6,566 nucleotides of DNA from positions 1 to 6,566 of the forward strand of contig CAZMGD010000163.1 of NCBI GenBank assembly GCA_964565705.1, read 5' to 3'. Positions within the stretch are counted from its first letter, which is position 1; the number at the start of each line of letters is the position of its first letter. The stretch is from CAZMGD01 sp964565705. Lineage in GTDB: Bacteria; Actinomycetota; Acidimicrobiia; Acidimicrobiales; Ilumatobacteraceae. Below the pieces are notes generated by a model. That model had not been told where the DNA came from. It saw nothing but the letters and a program-made list of their open reading frames with translations, and searched no databases. The position numbers were made by a program, and so were the translations under genes. Of this stretch, positions 1-4,861 are shown piece after piece.

Positions 1-620
1 TGGCCTACTACGGCTACGGCGAGATGGGGCTCAACACGCTGCCGTGCAGCGTCGACGTCTCGATCGCCTGCTGGCCCTGGGGCGCGTACCTGGGCGACGA
101 CGCCGTGAACAAGGGCGTGCGGATGAAGATCTCCTCGTGGTCGCGCCACGACCACAACACGATGCCTCCGGCGTCGAAGACCACCGGCAACTACGTGAAC
201 TCGTCGCTCGCCAAGGTCGAGGCGCTGAACGCCGGGTACGACGAGGCGATCATGCTGGCCCCGAACGGCCTCGTCGCCGAGTGCACCGGCGAGAACATCT
301 TCGTCGTGCGCAACGGCGTCGTGCTGACCCCTCCGACCTCGGCCGGGGCGCTCGAGGGCATCACCCAGTCGAGCGTGTCGCGGATCCTCGCCGACCTCGG
401 CCACGAGTTGCGCGTCGACAACATCGCCCGCAGCGACCTCTACGTGGCCGACGAGATCTTCGTCTGCGGCACGGCGGCCGAGGTGTCGTCGGTCAACTCC
501 GTCGACGACCGTGCCGTGCCCTGCCCGGGCCCGATCACCCAGACCGTGGCCGAGACCTACGCCAAGGCCGTGCGCGGTCAGGACCCTCGCTACAAGGACT
601 GGTGCGAGCTCGCCGTGTGA
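1..620 (+). CDS. ilvE: Branched-chain amino-acid aminotransferase, C-terminal part
   Basis: PLP-dependent class IV aminotransferase that performs the last step of Leu, Ile and Val synthesis: transfer of an amino group from glutamate to the branched 2-oxo acids, in the cytosol. The gene is cut by the left edge; the first complete codon is at 3 and the stop is TGA 618-620. Visible family blocks are YYGYGEMGLN at the start, IACWPWGAYLG, SSWSRHDHNTMPPASKTTGNY, whose Lys (codon 177-179) aligns with the PLP-binding lysine of E. coli IlvE, then ECTGENIFVV with the cofactor-contacting Glu, GALEGITQ, and the C-terminal ADEIFVCGTAAEV and YKDWCELAV. No frameshift or key-residue loss is seen in the 205 codons present. 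No intrinsic terminator follows; the palindrome at 621-646 has no T-run. The Met at 24 is internal, not a start. Confidence 0.96.
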   Translation, partial: AYYGYGEMGLNTLPCSVDVSIACWPWGAYLGDDAVNKGVRMKISSWSRHDHNTMPPASKTTGNYVNSSLAKVEALNAGYDEAIMLAPNGLVAECTGENIFVVRNGVVLTPPTSAGALEGITQSSVSRILADLGHELRVDNIARSDLYVADEIFVCGTAAEVSSVNSVDDRAVPCPGPITQTVAETYAKAVRGQDPRYKDWCELAV

Positions 621-646
621 TCATGGTATCGGATCAGATACCATGA
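621..646. promoter_or_regulatory. Palindromic operator over the promoter of the HTH/nucleotidyltransferase pair
   Basis: The 10-base arms at 621-630 (TCATGGTATC) and 637-646 (GATACCATGA) are exact reverse complements around a 6-base centre, so the whole 26 bp is palindromic except for one central pair. The right arm contains TACCAT (639-644), a TANNNT -10 hexamer. It ends 6 bases before the GTG at 651, the usual geometry of a leaderless actinobacterial transcript starting at or just before the start codon. A dimeric HTH protein bound here would cover the -10. The inference is autorepression by the product of the next gene. It starts one base after the ilvE stop. It is unlikely to be a terminator because no T-tract follows. 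Confidence 0.65.
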
Positions 647-650
647 GGTC

Positions 651-965
651 GTGAAGAGCGCGCCGCTGCTGCGATTGGTCCGCCAGCGCGCTGGGCTGAC
701 ACTTCGCGAGCTGGCCGGTCGGGCCGGAACCTCGCACTCGACGCTCAGCTCGTACGAGGCCGGGCGGGTTGCCCCGACCGTCGACACCCTGGATCGAATC
801 GTGCGCGCCGCCGGGTTCTGCGCCGAGATCGCGTTGCTGCCACGGATGCGCGGCGACGCCCGGCTGCCCCGGGGGGAGGAGCTCGCGCAGGTGCTCCAGC
901 TCGCCGCGCAGTTCCCCGCGCGCCACTCGGCGGTGCTCGACGCGCCGGTGTTCGGCCGCCCGTGA
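651..965 (+). CDS. XRE-family helix-turn-helix protein, probable antitoxin/autoregulator
   Basis: A 104-residue protein. Residues about 5-56 form a Cro/C1-type HTH: LRLVRQRAGLTLRELAGRAG, then the recognition-helix segment TSHSTLSSYEAGRVAPTVDTL. The tail (about 75-104) is a short helix followed by a Pro-rich end, APVFGRP, which I have in memory for small HTH proteins encoded beside nucleotidyltransferases. The start is GTG 651. No Shine-Dalgarno is properly spaced (GAGGTC abuts the GTG) and the ATG at 643 meets a stop after two codons, so leaderless translation from the TACCAT -10 is the best reading. The stop overlaps the next start by 4 nt (GTGA, 962-965), implying translational coupling. 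The inferred role is DNA-binding repressor and neutraliser of the downstream protein. An ordinary regulator without toxin partnership remains possible. Confidence 0.82.
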   Translation: MKSAPLLRLVRQRAGLTLRELAGRAGTSHSTLSSYEAGRVAPTVDTLDRIVRAAGFCAEIALLPRMRGDARLPRGEELAQVLQLAAQFPARHSAVLDAPVFGRP

Positions 966-1498
966 ACCTCGCCGACCGGATCGTCGCCCTCCATCGGGCG
1001 CTCGACGCGGAGGGGCTGGCGCACGCGTTCGGGGGTGCGCTCGCGCTGGCGTGGTGCACCGAGCGGGCCCGGGGCACCATCGACATCGACGTGAACGTGT
1101 TCATCGGCGTCGAGGAGGTCGATCGGCTGCTCGGCGCGCTGCCGGCCGACGTCGGCTGGACCGATGCCGAGCGCTCACTGCTGCAGCGTGACGGCCAGGT
1201 CCGGCTGTGGTGGGACGTGACCCCGATCGATCTCTTCTTGAACACGACCGACTTCCACGCCGGGGCGGCGGGCCGAGCGGTCGTCGAGCGGTTCGCCGGC
1301 GCCGAGATCCCGTTCCTCGGCTGCTCCGACCTCGCCGTGTTCAAGGCGTTCTTCGACCGGACCAAGGACTGGGCCGACCTCGAGGAGATGAAGAGCGCCG
1401 GCACGCTCGACGCGGACCGAGTGCTCGGCGCATTGGTCCGCTACCTCGGCCACGACGACCACCGCATCGCCCGCCTCCGCCGCCTGGTCGCCGACTGA
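962..1498 (+). CDS. AbiEii/MenT-like nucleotidyltransferase, probable toxin
   Basis: A 178-residue protein starting at GTG 962, overlapping the HTH gene by 4 nt. The N-terminal half has the nucleotidyltransferase signature: FGGALAL with Gly24-Gly25, then RGTIDIDV with Arg37, Thr39, Asp41 and Asp43 (the DxD metal pair), and a later acidic position in TPIDLFLNT (Asp90). Residues 122-140, SDLAVFKAFFDRTKDWADL, match the K...R.KD..D helix typical of AbiEii-type proteins (Lys128, Arg133, Lys135, Asp136, Asp139). Family members act as toxins that transfer nucleotides to RNA; MenT proteins of M. tuberculosis, for example, modify tRNA acceptor ends. Order (HTH first, enzyme second), coupling and the palindromic operator fit a toxin-antitoxin operon. 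The target and toxicity cannot be read from the sequence. After the stop, 1499-1551 holds no recognisable feature before the gap. Confidence 0.75.
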   Translation: MNLADRIVALHRALDAEGLAHAFGGALALAWCTERARGTIDIDVNVFIGVEEVDRLLGALPADVGWTDAERSLLQRDGQVRLWWDVTPIDLFLNTTDFHAGAAGRAVVERFAGAEIPFLGCSDLAVFKAFFDRTKDWADLEEMKSAGTLDADRVLGALVRYLGHDDHRIARLRRLVAD

Positions 1499-1551
1499 CC
1501 AGAGGGACAGGTGGAGACAGCTGCACGATGTGCTCTGCCGAGGCTTGACGA

Positions 1552-1651
1552 NNNNNNNNNNNNNNNNNNNNNNNNNNNNNNNNNNNNNNNNNNNNNNNNN
1601 NNNNNNNNNNNNNNNNNNNNNNNNNNNNNNNNNNNNNNNNNNNNNNNNNNN
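1552..1651. other. Assembly gap of 100 Ns
   Basis: Exactly 100 unresolved bases, the customary placeholder for a gap of unknown size, so real distances across it are not known. The sequence right after it is a tandem repeat, which is a likely reason for the break. Genes could be missing here. Confidence 0.99.
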
Positions 1652-1868
1652 GCGCAGCGAGCCGGGCTCGGCGGGTCCAGGCGCAGAGCGGGCGGCGCCC
1701 CCGGGTTGCCACGAACGAGCGCCCCCGGCGCCGCTCGCCAGCAAGACGGATCCTGCGCCGCAGCCGCTGGAGCGAGCGCAGCGAGCCGGGCTCGGCGGGT
1801 CCAGGCGCAGAGCGGGCGGCGCCCCCGGGTCCGCACGAACGAGCGCCCCCGGCGCCGCTCGCCAGCAA
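1652..1868. repeat. Tandem direct repeat, 124-bp period, at the gap edge
   Basis: 1652-1744 and 1776-1868 are the same 93-bp sequence, differing only at three positions within 1717-1719 versus 1841-1843 or the adjacent TTGCC/TCCGC stretch. The intervening 1745-1775 completes a 124-bp unit. Copy 1 begins at the gap, so it may be the last units of a longer, collapsed array. The unit contains short palindromes, such as CGAGCCGGGCTCG, and the inverted pair CGAGCG...CGCTCG. Copy 2 ends exactly where the T-rich tail of the minus-strand hairpin at 1877-1920 begins. The open frames that read through it have low-complexity Ala/Gly/Pro/Arg composition and I do not regard them as genes. The repeat family was not recognised. 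Confidence 0.92.
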
Positions 1869-1920
1869 ATATAGAGCGCCCCGGGTGGCGCTCCGATTGC
1901 TCGGTGCGCCCCCCGGGGCG
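1867..1920 (-). terminator. Long GCAA-capped hairpin with UAUAUUU tail on the minus strand
   Basis: Read on the minus strand, 1920-1901 pairs with 1896-1877. CGCCCCGGG/CCCGGGGCG (9 bp), a G-A mismatch, GGCGC/GCGCC (5 bp), an A-A mismatch and CCGA/TCGG (4 bp) are closed by a GCAA loop (1900-1897). That gives 18 base pairs. Three bases later comes TATATTT (1873-1867), the only AT-run nearby. An alternative 7-bp hairpin (1893-1887 with 1880-1874) abuts the same T-rich run directly. Either form resembles an intrinsic terminator for a leftward transcript, though the T-run is interrupted by As. Confidence 0.5.
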
Positions 1921-1982
1921 TCAGGTCGAGGACCATCCACCAGTCGTCGATCTCTGGTTGTTACCCTTCGCTCGACTATCTG

Positions 1983-2024
1983 CTCGCCCGTCGGAGTTAC
2001 CCCCGGCGGGCGAGTTCGCTTTTC
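1983..2024 (+). terminator. 12-position hairpin followed by a T-rich stretch
   Basis: 1983-1994 (CTCGCCCGTCGG) pairs with 2003-2014 (CCGGCGGGCGAG) around an 8-base loop. The stem has 11 Watson-Crick pairs plus one T-G wobble that pairs only on the plus strand. TTCGCTTTT (2015-2023) follows, so on the plus strand it resembles an intrinsic terminator for a rightward transcript, perhaps one arising in the gap. It also lies within the proposed minus-strand RNA, where it would still fold with one C-A mismatch. No upstream plus-strand gene is visible for it to terminate, hence the low confidence. Confidence 0.35.
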
Positions 2025-2500
2025 GTCCGTCGGCTCGGCGCCGGTTGCCCGGCCCCTCGCGTGTGGGCGAAACCCTGGTCGCCGCCCCGCTCCGGCGAAC
2101 CGGATCGCGGCAGCTGTCGCCGTGCCCTGGGCCGGCGAACCGGCACCCTGGCTCGGGCCCGCCCCCAGCGAACTGGCGGCGGCCCCAGCAGCTCCCCCGG
2201 CAAGCCGGTGGACCTGCCCGGCCCGGAAGCGCCCCGGCCGAAGCCGGCAGCGGTCCCCTCGTGTGACGCGAACGCCACCCGGTGTGGATCGCCTCGGAAG
2301 CTCGCTGCCCGGCGCGAACGCCGTGCCCCGAAACCCCCTGACCCTTCCGGAGTCGTCGTCACCGGATGGGTTGCCCCACCCGCCGACTCGAACCGACGGA
2401 TTGTGTCCTCTCACCAGCCGAGCGGTGCGGCCCAACCGGTGTGCCATCACTCTCGCAGCGGCAAAGTACCTGGTCAAGCGGTATCTACGAATTCACAGGG

Positions 2501-2594
2501 TTGTCCCCCGAACTTTCTCCTTCATCCCCAGCAACACCCCTGTCATCCACCGTTCACCCACAGGCAGACGGCCGTCGCCCCCAGCTCATCCCCA
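2501..2594 (+). promoter_or_regulatory. Cluster of weak DnaA-box-like 9-mers in helical register
   Basis: Five same-strand 9-mers match TTRTCCACA at 7 of 9 positions: 2501 TTGTCCCCC, 2522 TCATCCCCA, 2543 TCATCCACC, 2554 TCACCCACA and 2586 TCATCCCCA. Their start-to-start distances are 21, 21, 11 and 32, close to 2, 2, 1 and 3 turns of B-DNA, which puts them on one face of the helix. A weaker 6/9 match lies at 2481. No dnaA, dnaN or rpmH is in the window and no box is perfect. This could be a DnaA-binding or titration site, a site for another protein, or coincidence. Confidence 0.25.
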
Positions 2595-2622
2595 GGACCG
2601 CTGGTCCATCGGCCCGCTTTCC

Positions 2623-2636
2623 TAGGCTGCAACGCC
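2623..2636 (+). promoter_or_regulatory. Probable leaderless promoter (-10 TAGGCT) of the acyl-CoA synthetase operon
   Basis: TAGGCT (2623-2628) fits TANNNT and ends 8 bases before the GTG at 2637, the spacing expected for a transcript starting at or near the start codon. The -35 region around 2600-2606 (CTGGTC) is weak. No Shine-Dalgarno precedes the GTG, which supports leaderless initiation. Confidence 0.5.
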
Positions 2637-4121
2637 GTGGGGGACCTCGGGGTGATCGTGACCAGTGCTGACCTGGCGGCGGCGGGCAACCGCTTCGCCC
2701 GGATGCTCGACGACACGGGCATGCCGCGGCGCGGTGGTGTCGCGGTGCTGACCGGCAATGTGCCCGAGTACCTCGCTGCCTACCGAGGCACGACGTGGTC
2801 GGGACGGCGGTTCACCCCGATGTCGTGGCGGTGGACCGCCGACGAGGTCGCCTATGTCGTCGAGAACTGCGAAGCCGAGGTGCTCGTCGTCGAGGACCGC
2901 TTCGCCCACCTCGTGGCGCAGGCGACGGGGCTGGTGGCCGATCACCGGCGCTTCGCCATCGGTGGACCCGTACCCGGCTACCGGGACTGGTCGGAGATCG
3001 ACGCCCTGAACGGCGACGACCTGGAGGCGCCGACGGTCGGTTCGACGATGTTGTACACGTCGGGAACGACCGGCCGCCCGAAGGGCGTGCGCCGTCCACC
3101 ACCGGAGGGCCCGCCGCCTGGCGACATCGGCCGCGGCGGGATGCAGATGCTCCGGGCCTGCCTCGGCGACGCCGCGGACCGCAGCCACCTCGTCAGCACA
3201 CCGCTCTATCACTCGGGCCCGCTGGCCTATGCCGACGGTGCTTCGCTGCTCGGCGCCGACCTGGTGTTGCTGGACCGCTTCGATCCGGAGGAGGTACTCG
3301 CCTCGATCGAGGCCCACGGCGTCACGTCGACCTTCATGGTGCCGACGCAGTTCGTGCGCCTGCTCCGGCTGTCGGCCGAGGTGCGCGCTCGCTACGACCT
3401 GTCGAGCCTGCGGATGGTGGTGCACGGCTCGGCACCGGTCGCGCCGGACACCAAGCGGGCGATGATCGAATGGCTCGGCCCGGTGCTGTACGAGTTCTAC
3501 GGCGGCACCGAGGGCGGCGGCGTGACCATCGACTCGACGACGTGGCTCGCCCATCCCGGCTCGGTCGGCAAGCCGCGCGAAGGCCTGGGGCTGGAGGTCC
3601 GCGACGAGGCCGGCGCGCCGGTTCCCGCGGGGGTGGAGGGCCAGGTGTGGTTCCACGACGGCCGTCGCTTCGACTACAAGGACGACCCGGAGAAGACCGC
3701 AGGTGCGGTGAGCGCCGGCTGGTTCACGCTCGGCGACATCGGCTACCTCGACGCCGAGGGCTTCCTGTTCCTCTGCGACCGGCGGGCCGATGTCGTGATC
3801 AGCGGTGGGGTGAACGTGTATCCGGCGCAGATCGAGGCGGTGCTGCTGGCCCACCCGCTCGTCGCCGACTGCTGTGTCGTCGGCGTGCCCGACGACGAGT
3901 GGGGTGAGTCGCTGCGGGCCGTCGTCCAGCCCGTGCCAGCTACCGAGTCGGGCCTCGAGCTGGAGGCGACGTTGCTGGCCCACTGCCGTGACCACCTGGC
4001 CGGCTACCAGGTGCCGCGAGCAGTCGACTTCGACGGGGAGCTGCCGCGCACGGAGACGGGCAAGCTGGCCCGAAGGTCCGTGCGCGAGCGCTACTGGGCC
4101 GGCCGGGAGCGGAGGATCTGA
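2637..4121 (+). CDS. Acyl-CoA synthetase (AMP-forming), FadD family
   Basis: Activates a carboxylic acid to its acyl-CoA through an acyl-AMP intermediate; the first enzyme of the coupled operon. 494 residues from GTG 2637. All adenylation motifs are present: P-loop YTSGTTGRPKGV (about 140-151), YEFYGGTEGG (285-294, the Y-G-x-T-E motif), GWFTLGDIGY with Asp367, hinge-region CDRRADVVISGG (380-391), and PRTETGKLARR near the end with catalytic Lys476. WSGRRFTPMSWRWTADEVAYVV is typical of actinobacterial FadD4-like enzymes. From GTG 2637 the protein begins at the VIVTSADL strand and lacks about 20-25 residues that homologs usually carry before it. GTGs at 2652 and 2658 would shorten it further. 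Upstream in-frame sequence does not resemble the missing part. Its TGA overlaps the next ATG by one base. Substrate specificity cannot be read; fatty, branched or aromatic acids are possible. Confidence 0.93.
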   Translation: MGDLGVIVTSADLAAAGNRFARMLDDTGMPRRGGVAVLTGNVPEYLAAYRGTTWSGRRFTPMSWRWTADEVAYVVENCEAEVLVVEDRFAHLVAQATGLVADHRRFAIGGPVPGYRDWSEIDALNGDDLEAPTVGSTMLYTSGTTGRPKGVRRPPPEGPPPGDIGRGGMQMLRACLGDAADRSHLVSTPLYHSGPLAYADGASLLGADLVLLDRFDPEEVLASIEAHGVTSTFMVPTQFVRLLRLSAEVRARYDLSSLRMVVHGSAPVAPDTKRAMIEWLGPVLYEFYGGTEGGGVTIDSTTWLAHPGSVGKPREGLGLEVRDEAGAPVPAGVEGQVWFHDGRRFDYKDDPEKTAGAVSAGWFTLGDIGYLDAEGFLFLCDRRADVVISGGVNVYPAQIEAVLLAHPLVADCCVVGVPDDEWGESLRAVVQPVPATESGLELEATLLAHCRDHLAGYQVPRAVDFDGELPRTETGKLARRSVRERYWAGRERRI

Positions 4122-4861
4122 TGTCGGTGCTGCTGGTCGAGCGCGCTGGCGGGGTGGTGACGGCGACGATGAACCGTCCGGAGCGTCGCAACGCGCTCGA
4201 TGCCGAGCTGTTCGAGGCGCTGCGCGCGTTGTTCGTCGAGGTCGGCGGGCGGCCCGAGGATGGAGTGGTCGTGCTGACCGGCGCCGGCGGCGCGTTCTCG
4301 TCAGGCGGTGACCTGTCCCCAGCTGAGCCGAGCGGCGACGACGCGCTCACCGTGCTGCGACGCTTCGGCCGTACCGCACAGGCCCTGCACGACTGCCCCA
4401 AGCCGGTGATCGCCGCCGTCGACGGCGTCGCCGCCGGCGCCGGGCTCAGCCTCGCGTTGGGCTGCGATCTGATCGTCGCCAGCGACCGGGCCCGTTTCGC
4501 CCTCCTGTTCGTGCGCCGTGGGTTGGCCCTCGACTGTGGCGCGAGCTGGCTCGCGCCCCGTCGCGTCGGGCCGGGCCGGGCTGCCGAGCTCGCCCTTCTT
4601 GGCGAGTGGGTCGAGGCCGCGGATGCCGAGCGGATCGGACTCGTCAACCGTATGGTGCCGACCGACGAGCTCGCCGCCACCGCTGAGGAGTGGGCGGCGC
4701 GGCTGGCGGCGCACGCGCCGGTCGCCGTGTCGAGCATCAAGCGGTCGCTGCGCGCCTCGTCGGACGAGACCTTCGCCGAGGCGTTGGAGCGGGAGGCGCG
4801 CGACCAGATGGCCTGCACCGCCGACCCCGACTTCCACTCACGGATCGCGGGCCGCGGGTGA
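4121..4861 (+). CDS. Enoyl-CoA hydratase/isomerase family (crotonase)
   Basis: Crotonase-fold enzyme of 246 residues that hydrates or isomerises an enoyl-CoA made in the same pathway. ATG 4121 overlaps the previous stop by one base, with a GGAGGA ribosome site at 4111-4116. The oxyanion-hole segments are FSSGGDL (59-65) and GAGLSLALGCDL (106-117). The Glu equivalent to rat hydratase Glu164 is present (Glu156 in AAELALLG). The position of Glu144 is hydrophobic (Phe130 region), and an Asp sits in GLALDCGASWL (Asp138), as in PaaG-type isomerases. This argues for isomerase-like or atypical hydratase chemistry rather than classical hydration. The C-terminus ends at about residue 246 without the usual EGxxAFxEKR block, so it is slightly short. 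GTGA overlap (4858-4861) couples it to the next gene. Confidence 0.92.
   Translation: MSVLLVERAGGVVTATMNRPERRNALDAELFEALRALFVEVGGRPEDGVVVLTGAGGAFSSGGDLSPAEPSGDDALTVLRRFGRTAQALHDCPKPVIAAVDGVAAGAGLSLALGCDLIVASDRARFALLFVRRGLALDCGASWLAPRRVGPGRAAELALLGEWVEAADAERIGLVNRMVPTDELAATAEEWAARLAAHAPVAVSSIKRSLRASSDETFAEALEREARDQMACTADPDFHSRIAGRG

Larger units (their letters stand above)
1867..2387 (-). ncRNA. Putative large structured RNA: array of tetraloop hairpins
   Basis: On the minus strand this stretch folds into consecutive hairpins, each with a four-base loop. Plus coordinates and minus-strand loops are: 2358-2387 GCAA; 2301-2332 UUCG; 2260-2281 UUCG; 2225-2257 UUCG; 2187-2218 CUUG; 2155-2186 UUCG; about 2117-2160 UUCG (core 2131-2144); 2081-2114 UUCG; 2033-2060 GCAA; and finally 1877-1920 GCAA. 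Most have 8-12 or more pairs. A repeated plan is visible: 4-6 bp under the loop, a single mismatch or small bulge (mostly purine-purine), 2-5 bp, usually another mismatch, and an outer stem. Stem sequences differ while pairing is kept. Interior wobbles (A2266/C2275, A2366/C2379, A2112/C2083, and the C2255 region against A2228) pair as G-U only on the minus strand. The 5' end is unknown; a weak TACTTT -10-like hexamer lies on the minus strand at 2468-2463. No known RNA family was recognised. The alternative is a palindrome-rich DNA element that is not transcribed. Confidence 0.5.
2388..2636. other. Gene-free stretch upstream of the acyl-CoA synthetase
   Basis: No protein gene is supported in these 249 bases. 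On the minus strand, GCTCGGCTGGTGAGAG (2423-2408) resembles a tRNA D-arm and GGTTCGAGTC (2394-2385) resembles a tRNA T-loop, but no acceptor or proper anticodon arm can be built. On the plus strand, five 9-mers resembling DnaA boxes lie at 2501-2594. The segment ends with the promoter of the gene at 2637. The long open frame reaching 2637 from upstream translates into low-complexity Pro/Arg/Ser-rich sequence until the AMP-ligase homology begins, so I treat it as chance read-through. Confidence 0.6.

Noticed and set aside
621..646. Intrinsic terminator of ilvE
   Set aside because: The stem is followed by GGTCGTGAAG with no T-tract and the element overlaps the probable promoter of the next gene.
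1499..1551. Possible mobile-element end before the gap
   Set aside because: No inverted repeat, target duplication or transposase fragment can be seen in the 53 bases available.
1877..2387. CRISPR array
   Set aside because: Hairpin spacing is about 30-50 bases, but repeat sequences are not conserved outside the loop and there are no unique spacers between identical repeats.
1867..2456. RNase P RNA, tmRNA, SRP RNA or group I intron
   Set aside because: A few short resemblances exist (AGGGTGCC, GATAGTC, CCGGAAG), but the conserved cores, such as the RNase P GAGGAAAGTCC and ACAGAACCCGG blocks, the tmRNA tag and paired R/S elements of group I introns, were not found.
1341..2477. Long open frames on both strands across the repeat and hairpin region
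   Set aside because: They run through the 100 Ns and translate into low-complexity Ala/Gly/Pro/Arg sequence with no recognisable domain; stop codons are rare simply because the DNA is GC-rich.
2061..2636. Upstream extension of the acyl-CoA synthetase by 192 codons from ATG 2061
   Set aside because: The extension has no adenylate-ligase similarity and is Pro/Arg/Ser-rich; homology begins only after 2637, where a -10 and GTG are correctly placed.
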